From Elizabethkingia occulta (GTDB taxonomy: Bacteria > Bacteroidota > Bacteroidia > Flavobacteriales > Weeksellaceae), in contig NZ_MAHX01000007.1 in NCBI RefSeq assembly GCF_002023715.1, positions 1 to 64,000 of the forward strand: a stretch of 64,000 nt of DNA. The letters run 5' to 3'. A program made the position numbers and the translations under genes. Each line of letters begins with the position of its first letter. The stretch's first letter is position 1. The notes under the pieces are model-generated. The model worked only from the letters and a program-made list of their open reading frames with translations. It had not been told where the DNA came from and searched no databases. Below are positions 1 to 8,679 of this stretch, piece after piece.

Positions 1-79
1 TGAAATATGGGGTACTTACATCGGCGGTCAAAATAGCTTTCAATCTCTAAAATGCTCAGAACTCGCTACGCTCAAACAA

Positions 80-256
80 TGATCATTTTTAACGAAATTT
101 TCAAGCTTTTGACACTCGCCTGCAAAACCTAAGGCGTTTTAATTCTAAGAAGCTTGGATATACAAAACAAGGATGTTATTGTGTGAAGACTTTATTACTC
201 GAGCAGGGGAATGAAGGCGTTAAGAATTGTAGCAATATTTTCGTTAAAAATGATCA
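80..256. repeat. 18-bp perfect inverted repeat around 141 bp of non-coding DNA
   Basis: The arm TGATCATTTTTAACGAAA (80-97) is matched exactly by its reverse complement at 239-256. The enclosed DNA has no open frame of note. It resembles a small non-autonomous element or a relic of one. No target duplication could be identified. Confidence 0.6.
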
Positions 257-611
257 CTTTTTAGAAAATAAAAAAACAATTTAGCTGGAGTTTCCGGACC
301 TTGATGTTTTGGTTCTTTTGCATTAAGGTAAAAGAACAAATTGCTTATCGCAAAGACTTTTTACCCGTTATACTGCTTTTAAGGTCGCGAAACCACTAAG
401 GCCTAGGAATGATTGTTGAAAACTTAATTTTCTTAATGTCTAAATGGTAGAATTATTTTAGTTTTTCTAATTTTTAGCTTAAGTTAAAAGTTACTCATAT
501 CATTTTTATTTCTTCACAGTGGCTTGGCAAATCTTAGACTTCAAGCCTTGGTTTCAAAACATATTGCAATGTAGAATAAACTGTGCTTTAGTTTTACTCA
601 GTTTAAAAAAT

Positions 612-640
612 AGGACCGAATATTTCTTTCGGTCCTTTAC
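612..640 (+). terminator. Possible terminator hairpin
   Basis: The 9-bp arms AGGACCGAA and TTCGGTCCT are separated by seven bases and followed by only a short T run. The gene it would serve is not visible, so this could also be part of decayed DNA. Confidence 0.4.
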
Positions 641-1019
641 GTACTTCTATACTCCAGAATTTTTCTGAATACTTTTTTAAAGATTAGCAAGTAAACGTAA
701 GTGAATGAAACAAAATGAGCTTATTTTTTTGTGAGTTGTAATCTTTATGTTTTTCCCCATCTCCGGTGTAGTATTTATACAGATTGTTTATTTCTTTTCC
801 TTACGCTATGTAGTAATAAATCAGAAGGTGGTAAGTAAGGAAACAGAATGCTGTTTTTTTGAAAGGGCTGTTATAAAAAAATAGCTTTGTCACTTATTGA
901 AAACGCTTCCTTTTTACAGACTTAAGGAATGCCTGTTTTAATATAGTAGAGTTATGGTTAAGTAGCTTATATCAATATGTTCTGACCTTATATCAAAGTA
1001 AAGCTAAATAAAATGCACA

Positions 1020-1217
1020 ATGAAAAAAGAAACTAAAAAAGAAGTTAAGGGAATCACCTTTACAAAAAAAGAATATGTTCCGCCCAGTGTGGATGTAATA
1101 TGGATAGAGCTTGAGCAGGGATTTGCTAATAGTTCGACTTATATATCTATTAATAAAGGAGATGTTAATACAGAATGGGAAGGAGAAGATAATCAGGAAG
1201 CAGATGCAACATTTTAA
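1020..1217 (+). CDS. Small peptide of the YxxP/GIAA family (copy 1)
   Basis: A 65 aa basic-start peptide of unknown function. It carries the motif YVPPSVDVIWIELEQGFAN, shared with three other short genes in this window (4391, 6502, 12592), and then VNTEWEGED, which matches the NET/EEW region of the others. There is no signal peptide or membrane segment. The stop lies four bases before the start codon of a fimbrillin-like lipoprotein gene, so the two are surely co-transcribed. The lysine-rich N-terminus, conserved front half and variable tail suggest a leader plus a processed or exported tail, but that is inference. Unlike the other copies, no membrane LuxR gene lies directly upstream. Confidence 0.75.
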   Translation: MKKETKKEVKGITFTKKEYVPPSVDVIWIELEQGFANSSTYISINKGDVNTEWEGEDNQEADATF

Positions 1218-1221
1218 CACT

Positions 1222-2877
1222 ATGAAAATGAAATCAAAAGATTATTACGGAGCTATTTTACTATTTTTAATTTTATCAATAAGTTCATGTCGTAGCCAAA
1301 ATTCAGAAAGTTCAGAAAATATTACTGATCTCCAGAATAATATTGGTGATGCATCTGTTGTTGTTAATTTACTGGGATCGGAATTTTCGGATTCCGATGG
1401 CAATAACCCGCAAGCTTCTACAAATAAGCTGCTGAAAAACCAGCCTTCTACAGAAACTTTTTATACTTTAACAAGTCCAAGTACATTATTGGCTGCGGAA
1501 GTGTCTGTAGAGAATTCAATACCAATAAATACATCTGCAGGGATTAGTCCGGTAGCAGTTATTGTTGGCCCCCCTTTGGACTTAAATCATAAATTCAGAT
1601 TGATTGCATATAGAGATTCCGATGGAGGTTATGCCGGTTATAAGGATTTTACAGTAGGAACGCCAAATACTAATGGGGGATTGAGATTGCCTAAAAATGT
1701 TGCTTATAAAATGGTTGTGTATTCGTATGGGACAAATTATCTTCCTAATATTACTGCCAGCGAAATGACATCTTTTAATCTTGCAATACACAATTATGAT
1801 AGTATGGGCAATAGTCAGAACGGGTTTTTATACTTTGTGCAATCTTTTACACCTGTAGAGGGGGATAATACTTTACCTTCCGTTATCTTAAGACATAAAA
1901 TTGCACAAGTAACGACTAAAATAAATTCCAGTGCACTTCCTGCGGGTTCAAACAATATTACTGCTGTTTCTTCTGCTATATTGACAGGTCACAATAGAAA
2001 AGCAGAATTTAAGTTCTCCGAACCTTTTATAAAAAACCGTTCTATGCCTGAAAATGTAACAACTACTTTTGGGCCACAAAGCCCTTCTACAGAATGGATT
2101 TCAAATCCTGTTTTTATAAATGCAGAGAGCAGTCCTGAAACGAATAAAATAATAAGTTTTACAGCTAATGTTACTGTGGGCGGAGTAAGCAAACCTATTA
2201 CCGTAACCAACGGCTTTAGGATAAAGCCGGGATTTCTGACCACTTATAAAATAAAACTTAAAGAAGTGAGATGTGGAGCAATACTTAATGGTACTTTCAG
2301 AGAATTTATGTGTTATAATTTAGGAGCTACAGAAAATGGAAAACCTTTTGAGCCTGCAAAAGAGATTCATGGGGCAAAGTATCAATGGGGTCAATTTCCG
2401 GTTATAACACAATTACAGGATCAAAGTGCTAGCACTTTCTATCATCAAGCAGGAAGTGGTTGGTCCTTTTCTGATTTTACCAGTATTATATTTCAAGATC
2501 CATGTACTGCTAACAATTCTGATTACAGACTTCCTACCAGAGATGAATGGGGAAATATTATAATTAGTAACTCTAAACAAACGGTAGGTACCTGGGGGAA
2601 TGATCCATTTAATACTGGGATACAGCATGCCAATTACGGTTCAGGATTGAAAATTGGAGATTTTTTAATGCTGCCTACAGCAGGAGATCGATCCTATAAT
2701 TCTAATAATAGTACAACAACCATTCGCAATAGAGGTATTAATGGCGGATACTGGTCTTCAACATATGATTCAAATAATAATACAAATTCTCATCATATGG
2801 TAATAGCAACAAATGGAGCCTTTGTAAGTTCTACTTTTCGTAGTATTGGGATGAGTGTTCGTTGTATGAAAAAATAA
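1222..2877 (+). CDS. Fimbrillin-like lipoprotein with C-terminal FISUMP domain (copy 1)
   Basis: A 551 aa predicted surface lipoprotein. The start MKMKSKDYYG was chosen because it gives a clean lipoprotein signal ending LSISSC, cleaved before Cys; the open frame continues upstream only inside the peptide gene. The middle part resembles Mfa/FimB-type fimbrillin sandwich domains, including the RHKIAQVTTKI strand. The last 190 residues show the Fibrobacter succinogenes major paralogous pattern: a DYRLPTRDEW block, GGYWSST and a final VRCMK. Related proteins sit at 6746 and 21551. It is probably an outer-membrane adhesin or accessory fimbrial protein; the ligand is unknown. A strong terminator follows. 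Confidence 0.8.
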   Translation: MKMKSKDYYGAILLFLILSISSCRSQNSESSENITDLQNNIGDASVVVNLLGSEFSDSDGNNPQASTNKLLKNQPSTETFYTLTSPSTLLAAEVSVENSIPINTSAGISPVAVIVGPPLDLNHKFRLIAYRDSDGGYAGYKDFTVGTPNTNGGLRLPKNVAYKMVVYSYGTNYLPNITASEMTSFNLAIHNYDSMGNSQNGFLYFVQSFTPVEGDNTLPSVILRHKIAQVTTKINSSALPAGSNNITAVSSAILTGHNRKAEFKFSEPFIKNRSMPENVTTTFGPQSPSTEWISNPVFINAESSPETNKIISFTANVTVGGVSKPITVTNGFRIKPGFLTTYKIKLKEVRCGAILNGTFREFMCYNLGATENGKPFEPAKEIHGAKYQWGQFPVITQLQDQSASTFYHQAGSGWSFSDFTSIIFQDPCTANNSDYRLPTRDEWGNIIISNSKQTVGTWGNDPFNTGIQHANYGSGLKIGDFLMLPTAGDRSYNSNNSTTTIRNRGINGGYWSSTYDSNNNTNSHHMVIATNGAFVSSTFRSIGMSVRCMKK

Positions 2878-2968
2878 TATTTGAAATAAAGCTTTTAAAA
2901 AGGAACGACAAAAATATATACACTTTCAATTTTATCATTTTTTGTTTTCATAATATGTTTTTTTGGTG

Positions 2969-2997
2969 GGAGATTTCTATTGGAAATCTCCTTTTTT
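2969..2997 (+). terminator. Rho-independent terminator after lipoprotein copy 1
   Basis: The stem GGAGATTTC / GAAATCTCC has a five-base loop and is followed by a run of T. It closes the peptide-lipoprotein transcript. Confidence 0.85.
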
Positions 2998-3192
2998 ATT
3001 TTATAATCAATTGATTTGTAATATTTTATTTAGTAGTTATTGATTTTTTTTATATTTTTACACTTTATAAAATAAATTTAAATAATGTTTTTGATTATTT
3101 ATTTTATTATATAATTGAAATTATTGAAATTATATACATGTGTGTAAAATTGTTTTTACAATATGTATTCGTTTTCAGCCCCCCTTGATATA

Positions 3193-3233
3193 ATACCGGA
3201 ATAAAAACATTGTCAAATAAAAATCTCCGGTAT
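3193..3233. promoter_or_regulatory. Inverted repeat upstream of membrane LuxR gene
   Basis: ATACCGGA (3193-3200) and TCCGGTAT (3226-3233) form a perfect 8-bp inverted repeat spaced by 25 bases, about 70 bp before the regulator start. This could be an operator. The rest of the 425-bp gap (2878-3302) holds the terminator and very AT-rich DNA. Confidence 0.3.
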
Positions 3234-3302
3234 AATAAAAATTACTGTTTACTTGTGGACAGGTACATACTAAATGGATTGCGAATGAATTAAAAGAATG
3301 CT

Positions 3303-4247
3303 ATGCTAAAGGAATATTGGGGTTATATCGCAGATAGAGATATAACCAGAGATATGAATAAGTTGGAGATTATACAGGCCAGAATAATTAACCAGATTAT
3401 ATTTATTAAAGGGATTTTTTTTGTTATAGATGCTATAAGAGACCGGATATTCGGGCTTGTCACAAGTTCTTATATTTTATTAGTAATGGGGTGCTTGCTG
3501 CTATCCTCTTTCTTTTTTGGAAAAGCCCGCCTCAATCCATATAATATATTCGCTATTTTCTTACTAATCGGGATTCTTGTTTTTTATTATGCATCCAAAG
3601 ACGGATTTGATAATGGGATTACCTTTTATTATTTTTCATTGCTCATGATTGTATTATTAGTATTGAACGGAAAAATAGGTGTCAGATTGATTATTGTTTT
3701 CTATATAATTATTTTTATTCTCTTTTATATTGGTCATATCCATGATTTTTACTTCTTTGACAGTACATTACTGGTTCATGAAGCCCTTGAAGATAATGTT
3801 AGAATTATCACTTTTATTCAGGCATTTGTTCTCCTGTCGGTAGCCGGCTATTTTATTGTACTTAAACATAATCAGCTCACCGGATTATATCAACAGATAC
3901 TAAGAAGTGAGTTTATAATATCGGAACTTAATAAAAAACTAAATGAGGATGTGAAAATTGATATAGGTGATGTTGTAAAATCGGCTATGGATAATGATGT
4001 TACATTTATTCCTTTGTTCAGGGAAGCTTTTCCCTATTTTTATAATAATCTTGTAGCTGAAAATCCTCACTTAACAAATGATGAATTTAAATTTTGTGCA
4101 TTACTGAAACTAGGATTCAGAACTAAAGATATTGCTGAATATTGTCATTTTACTGTTCGCACTGTTCAGACAAAAAAGAACAGGCTCCGGAAGTCATTTA
4201 ATATTTCTTCAGAAACTGATTTGTATACCTGGGTGGATAATTTTTAA
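3303..4247 (+). CDS. Membrane-bound LuxR-type transcriptional regulator (copy 1)
   Basis: A 314 aa protein. Residues about 28-190 contain six hydrophobic segments, followed by a short coiled-coil stretch and a C-terminal helix-turn-helix (LKLGFRTKDIAEYCHFTVRT, then KKNRLRK) of the kind at the end of Bacteroidetes TPR-LuxR regulators. It is about half identical by eye to the regulator at 5259 over its whole length, including the loop SKDGFDNG. A DNA-binding domain tethered to a six-helix membrane part suggests direct signal sensing in the membrane. It lies upstream of a peptide gene (4391), which it may control. The signal is unknown. Confidence 0.8.
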   Translation: MLKEYWGYIADRDITRDMNKLEIIQARIINQIIFIKGIFFVIDAIRDRIFGLVTSSYILLVMGCLLLSSFFFGKARLNPYNIFAIFLLIGILVFYYASKDGFDNGITFYYFSLLMIVLLVLNGKIGVRLIIVFYIIIFILFYIGHIHDFYFFDSTLLVHEALEDNVRIITFIQAFVLLSVAGYFIVLKHNQLTGLYQQILRSEFIISELNKKLNEDVKIDIGDVVKSAMDNDVTFIPLFREAFPYFYNNLVAENPHLTNDEFKFCALLKLGFRTKDIAEYCHFTVRTVQTKKNRLRKSFNISSETDLYTWVDNF

Positions 4248-4390
4248 CAGGTTTTGCCTTATGCTGTAGGAATGTAGTATTAGCTGTTGTACACGTGTTG
4301 TAATACCTGATGTATTTGTATAGTAGCCTTTTAATAGTAGTTTTTCTTAAATCTGTTTACTATTGTATGGAACTTTTCAATGATCAAATC

Positions 4391-4697
4391 ATGAAGGTAT
4401 ATAATAAAAACAAAAAAGATAAAAATTGTAAACGGGAATATGTTCCGCCTACAATTAAAGAATCAAAAATAATTCTGGATATTGATTCAAATTCCTCTAT
4501 AGAGGGGAATATTATAAAACCAGAAGACCGTCGGTGGAAATATATTCCTCCAGCCATAGAGGTTATGTGGGTTGAGATGGAAAACGGTCTGGCAGCAAAT
4601 TCAGGCTTTGCATTCCCGGCAATAAACAATACACCAATCAATGAAACGTGAAATAATGTCCGATGTTACACCATACAATCCAGTTTATTGGTTATAG
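4391..4697 (+). pseudogene. YxxP/GIAA-family peptide, 3' end damaged (copy 2)
   Basis: The intact frame from ATG 4391 stops at 4651 (86 aa), ending INET. Compared with copy 3 (6502-6717), the Trp codon after NET is TGA here, and one extra base follows. Restoring the frame gives SDVTPYNPVYW, matching DVTPDQPIYW of copy 3, up to 4697. The front half carries two YxPP blocks in a row (REYVPPTIKE and KYIPPAIEVMWVEMENGLAA), unlike the single block in the others. The gene may still make a shortened peptide. It follows regulator copy 1 by 143 bp, and the lipoprotein gene expected next is only a remnant. Confidence 0.7.
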
Positions 4698-4714
4698 ATA
4701 CTTTTAACTCCGAT

Positions 4715-4859
4715 TTATACGTATAAGTACTATATATGTAGATATAATAACAATATTTTATCTTTTATTATTTTGTTATGCCAAGATATTAGAGATAATA
4801 GTGAAAAAAAAGTACAGACCATGGTGAATATAAATGTGCTTGGAATAGCAGAAATATAA
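4715..4859 (+). pseudogene. Remnant of a fimbrillin-like lipoprotein gene
   Basis: Downstream of peptide copy 2 the DNA aligns by eye with the start of lipoprotein gene 6746. The region encoding the signal peptide is recognisable but has lost its start and Cys codons. The codons VQTMVNINVLGIAE (about 4812-4853) match GQTTVKINLLGITE. It runs into a stop at 4857, and the remaining roughly 1.6 kb of the gene is missing before a terminator like that of the intact unit. Confidence 0.7.
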
Positions 4860-4971
4860 TATGTCTTTGTATACAGAGCTGGAGCAGTTTCATCAGTCTA
4901 TATTTTTAAAAAGCTGTTATACGTTCTTTAGCACAGAGTTTCATCATTTTTCTGTGTATTAACAGCTTTTT

Positions 4972-5004
4972 CGGGCAGTGAAAAATTCACTGCCCGATTT
5001 TTTT
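4972..5004 (+). terminator. Terminator left from the deleted lipoprotein gene
   Basis: CGGGCAGTGAA / TTCACTGCCCG followed by seven T. It has the same layout as the terminator after the intact unit (8632-8663, CGGGTAGTAAAA / TACTACCCG), so it probably once ended the lost lipoprotein gene. The remaining gap to 5258 is AT-rich and shows no gene. Confidence 0.85.
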
Positions 5005-5258
5005 AATAATTATAAATACTTTAATATAAGTATTTAAACTATTATTGGGTATCTGTAAAGTATACCTGAAAAGTATCTGTAAGGTATCTTTTATTTTAGG
5101 TAATCTTATAAATGTGCTTACTCTTGCATGTTAGAAATACAGATTTATTTCCTTTTCCTTTTTTATTTAACGATACATAATTGAAAATAATAAAATATTG
5201 ATGTACCAGTTTGTATGTCGATATTTTAACATTAATATATATATTAAAATAATTGATT

Positions 5259-6203
5259 ATGTTAAAAAAGTATTGGAGCTACATTTCAAACAGACACATT
5301 ACAGATGAAATGGACAAACTGGAAGTTATACAAAACAAGACGATTAATCAGTTCACATTTTTCATTGCCCTTTTTTTTATTACAGATTCTATAAGAGATC
5401 TGACATTTGATCTTGTAACTAATTTTTATATTTTGTTTACAATAGGCTGTCTTTTAATTTTTTCTTTTTTATTTAAAAGGTTAAGATTTAATTCATGTGT
5501 TATATTTTCAACCTGTTTATTTATTACCCTTCTGGTTTTTTATTATTCATCTAGAGACGGATTTGATAACGGTTTGGTATTCTATTATTTTCCAATACTA
5601 ACAGGCAGTTTGTTGGTGTTGAATAAAAAAAAAGATATTATTCCGATAGTTATTATTTACAGCAGCATTTTTATTTTTTTTTTAATTAGTCACATATACA
5701 ATTTTCAGTTTTTTAAAAGTAGCTGCCAGGGAAATGCTTATTTTACTAAAAATGTCCGTATTACCACTTTTATACAGGTTTTTGTTTTACTGGCTTTAAC
5801 CGGATATTTTATTTTCAACAAGCATTATAAGCTTGTCCGGTTATACCAACAGACTTTGAAGAGTGAAAAGATTATATCAGAATTAAAAAAGAAGCTGAAT
5901 GGTGTTTTTCAGGTAAACATAGAAGATGTTGTAAAACTGGCTATGGATAACGGCGTTACGTTTATTCCTGTGTTCAGACAGTTTTTTCCTTTCTTTTATG
6001 ATAATCTCTTAGAAGTAAATCCTAATATGACCAATGAAGAGTTTAAGCTTTGTGCATTATTGAAATTAGGATTCACAACGAAAGATATTGCCGAGTATAA
6101 TCATTTGGCGGTTCGTACAGTTCAGGGAAGGAAAAATCGCCTGAGAAAATCCTTCAATATTCCTTCTGATACAGATCTTTATATATGGATTGAAAGTTTC
6201 TGA
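5259..6203 (+). CDS. Membrane-bound LuxR-type transcriptional regulator (copy 2)
   Basis: A 314 aa paralogue of the gene at 3303, with the same six hydrophobic segments, the SRDGFDNG loop and the C-terminal helix-turn-helix (LKLGFTTKDIAEYNHLAVRT, then RKNRLRK). The ATG at 5259 was preferred to a TTG two codons upstream because it matches the MLKxYW start of copy 1. The conserved block VTFIPVFRQFFPFFYDNLL before the HTH is shared with the regulators at 3303 and, more loosely, 11759. It lies 298 bp upstream of peptide copy 3 and the intact lipoprotein gene, its likely targets. Confidence 0.8.
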   Translation: MLKKYWSYISNRHITDEMDKLEVIQNKTINQFTFFIALFFITDSIRDLTFDLVTNFYILFTIGCLLIFSFLFKRLRFNSCVIFSTCLFITLLVFYYSSRDGFDNGLVFYYFPILTGSLLVLNKKKDIIPIVIIYSSIFIFFLISHIYNFQFFKSSCQGNAYFTKNVRITTFIQVFVLLALTGYFIFNKHYKLVRLYQQTLKSEKIISELKKKLNGVFQVNIEDVVKLAMDNGVTFIPVFRQFFPFFYDNLLEVNPNMTNEEFKLCALLKLGFTTKDIAEYNHLAVRTVQGRKNRLRKSFNIPSDTDLYIWIESF

Positions 6204-6501
6204 TTTATAATGCTCGACATCTATAAGTATCCACTTTATTGTATCTGTTTGATACGTAATACATACGCTATATGATACCTGATAGCTATCTATGTTTTTT
6301 ACTTAAATATTTGTATATCAAATTATTGAGTGTTTTTATTGGAGCTGGGGTTACCACTGGTTCATTGTTTTGGACATGTTTTTTATTGAATTTTGCTCAA
6401 TACATTATCATCAGTTGCAGATGTTATAGCTTAACAGGATAGGGTGGAGATATGATAATTGTTTTTCCAGACAACACAAATTCTTACAAACTAAATAGAA
6501 A

Positions 6502-6717
6502 ATGCAAACAAAGAAAAAAAATGACAATAATTTGTCCGCAGAAACCCTGGAAAAAGGGAAAGACTATATCTCTCCCGAAATCAAAGTACTTTATGTGAAA
6601 ATGGAAAACGGGATAGCTGCCAGTTCGGGGACTGCTCTTCCAGCCAGTACAAATACCCCTGTTAACGAAACATGGGATAATGCAGATGTTACACCAGATC
6701 AGCCAATCTATTGGTAA
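6502..6717 (+). CDS. YxxP/GIAA-family peptide (copy 3)
   Basis: A 71 aa intact family member with a lysine-rich start, the core block YISPEIKVLYVKMENGIAA followed by SSG, a Pro/Thr-rich linker, and the acidic Trp-containing tail VNETWDNADVTPDQPIYW. No signal peptide. It sits 28 bp before the lipoprotein gene, in one transcription unit. The Trp-ended acidic tail recurs in copy 4. It could be a precursor processed near GIAAxSG, or a small intracellular partner of the regulator; the sequence does not decide. Confidence 0.75.
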   Translation: MQTKKKNDNNLSAETLEKGKDYISPEIKVLYVKMENGIAASSGTALPASTNTPVNETWDNADVTPDQPIYW

Positions 6718-6745
6718 TACACAAACGTTTTTAAAAACAAAATTT

Positions 6746-8530
6746 ATGAAATCAAAAATATTTACGCATATAACAGTTATACTGTTGTTTATAATATCTT
6801 TTAGTGTTTTGTCTTGTCGCAGTACAACAGATAACGTTGAAGGAGAAGGTCAGACTACAGTGAAAATAAACTTACTCGGCATTACTGAGGCTATGGATGC
6901 TCCTATAAAACAGGCTTCTGCTGTTAAAACTGAAGGAATTCCAACAGCTTATGTAATGGAAGTGCCTTATAATAAAGATTACAATATAGTGGCAACTATT
7001 ACTCCGGAAACTTCCTCAGTAAAAACTAATGCTCAGGCTTCTATTAATCCTACGGCATGGACAACGACGCCACAAACACCAAGTACTAATCCTATTGCAG
7101 CCAATGTAAAGTATCTGGTTATGGTATTTGATGAGAATGGTAATCGTATAACAGCTCAGGAAAAAGTATATGATAGCAGTAATCAAAGTACTACAGCTAA
7201 TCAGATGACACTGAATGCCGGAAAGAATTACACATTTGTTGCAATTTCCTATAATACAACCACAGCACCAACATTTAATGCAGCAGCGACTACTTTTAGC
7301 GATGTAGCCAATACTATAGCGGTAGACAACACTTCAGATTATCTTTATTATAATAGTGGTCCGGTTAATATTATCTATGGCCAGCAGAACTATATCAACA
7401 TTACCTTTAAACATGTGAACAGCAGGGTAAGCCTAAGTGTAGATGCAACAGCTGAAATGGGACGAATTACTGCAATTGCAGCCAACATTGCAGGAACAGG
7501 GGCTGTAAATCTTGCAGCAAATGGAACAACAACTTCGGGAACTGCGACTTCTTACAACAAGTCTTTTACTTTTCCTGTAATCAATGCTCAGGCGGTTACC
7601 AGCTCTTCTGTATTGGTATCTTCGGCAGGAAATGCTCATACGATTAATATTACGTCGGTTTCTACAAATGGTTCTCCGGCGAGAACAGATGTACCTGCTA
7701 TTAATGTGCCAGCAGGAACTTTTCAGAAAGGAGTAAGCTATAAAGTAAACCTGAGTTTCCAGGCAACAGGTATCTCGATTGGAGGATTAATCTGGGCAAG
7801 AGGAAATCTGGCTTATGATTGGGTGAATAAAATATATTACAACAGATATTATCCACAGGAAACAGGTTCTAATTACAGAGATACTGACTATTGGAATTTT
7901 GGATCTATGGAAACACCATTGGTACCTAAAAAAATTATAAATGGATGGACAGATGCTAATACAGCACCTATAAATCAGATAACGCTTCCGATTCAGGATC
8001 CTTGTAAGCTGGTTGCCGGAGGTAAATGGAGAATGCCTACAGTTAGCGATTTTGCTAACCTTGGAGTATTCAAAGTACATAATGGTGGAGATACAAGCGG
8101 AGCAAATGATGGTTTGCCTGCGACAATCTTCGCTGGAGGAATAGCCCAACCAAACGGGAACATTACCGCCAACAATTTTCCTTATGTGTATTTTGACGGG
8201 ACTAATGAAATGGGTGGTACGGCTGTACGGTTAAGATTCTATGCTGCAGGACGTTATTTCGGGAACTTTACAACAGCGCAGGCTGCTGCGGGGTATCAAA
8301 ATGGTGACAATGCCGTATGGACAGCTAATAATGCACAATATATGGCTAGCGATGCTATGCCTTACCTTACAGGAGCAGATGCTAACGTAAGAGCAATGGT
8401 ACCTTCTATTGTGAATGGAGATTCCAGCGGCGGAAACAAAACTTTTGTTACCAGAAGAGGACAGCCTTCGGATGAAGCAAACTGGTCTGCGGATGACAGA
8501 GTTCCTATCCGTTGTGTAAAAAATCCTTAA
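6746..8530 (+). CDS. Fimbrillin-like lipoprotein with FISUMP-like C-terminus (copy 2)
   Basis: A 594 aa predicted surface lipoprotein. The start at MKSKIFTHIT gives a lipoprotein signal ending FSVLSC. Residues about 25-350 show repeated beta-rich fimbrillin features such as YINITFKHVNSRVSLSVDAT, a Mfa-like hallmark. The C-terminal part has DPCKLVAGGKWRMPTVSDF and ends VPIRCVKNP, a diverged FISUMP domain. It is rich in Ala, Thr and Asn. It follows peptide copy 3 and ends in a strong terminator. It is likely exported to the outer membrane as an adhesin or pilus accessory; no partner pilin gene is visible. Confidence 0.8.
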   Translation: MKSKIFTHITVILLFIISFSVLSCRSTTDNVEGEGQTTVKINLLGITEAMDAPIKQASAVKTEGIPTAYVMEVPYNKDYNIVATITPETSSVKTNAQASINPTAWTTTPQTPSTNPIAANVKYLVMVFDENGNRITAQEKVYDSSNQSTTANQMTLNAGKNYTFVAISYNTTTAPTFNAAATTFSDVANTIAVDNTSDYLYYNSGPVNIIYGQQNYINITFKHVNSRVSLSVDATAEMGRITAIAANIAGTGAVNLAANGTTTSGTATSYNKSFTFPVINAQAVTSSSVLVSSAGNAHTINITSVSTNGSPARTDVPAINVPAGTFQKGVSYKVNLSFQATGISIGGLIWARGNLAYDWVNKIYYNRYYPQETGSNYRDTDYWNFGSMETPLVPKKIINGWTDANTAPINQITLPIQDPCKLVAGGKWRMPTVSDFANLGVFKVHNGGDTSGANDGLPATIFAGGIAQPNGNITANNFPYVYFDGTNEMGGTAVRLRFYAAGRYFGNFTTAQAAAGYQNGDNAVWTANNAQYMASDAMPYLTGADANVRAMVPSIVNGDSSGGNKTFVTRRGQPSDEANWSADDRVPIRCVKNP

Positions 8531-8631
8531 TTAAAAAAAATATCATCATTTGTTTGTAAAATCTGTTAGCCATTTTCCGGTGCAACCGGATGTACAGAAC
8601 AACATCATTTTGTTTGTTAACAGTGTTTTAG

Positions 8632-8663
8632 CGGGTAGTAAAAATTTTACTACCCGTTTTTTT
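8632..8663 (+). terminator. Terminator after lipoprotein copy 2
   Basis: CGGGTAGTAAAA / TTACTACCCG with a T tract. It lies between the lipoprotein gene and the convergent channel gene. Confidence 0.85.
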
Positions 8664-8679
8664 ATGTAATGATTTATTA

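Larger units (their letters stand above)
1..1019. other. Long region without a convincing gene
   Basis: About 1 kb with no open reading frame I would defend. It holds an 18-bp inverted repeat (80-97 and 239-256), a hairpin at 612-640, and AT-rich sequence leading to the first peptide gene. The stretch around 290-350 looks like worn repeat sequence rather than a gene. The regulator that precedes the peptide gene in related units further right is not found here. Confidence 0.6.

Noticed and set aside
7787-8149. 120-codon minus-strand frame inside lipoprotein copy 2
   Set aside because: Cys/Ser-rich translation opposite a convincing FISUMP-like domain; no independent support.
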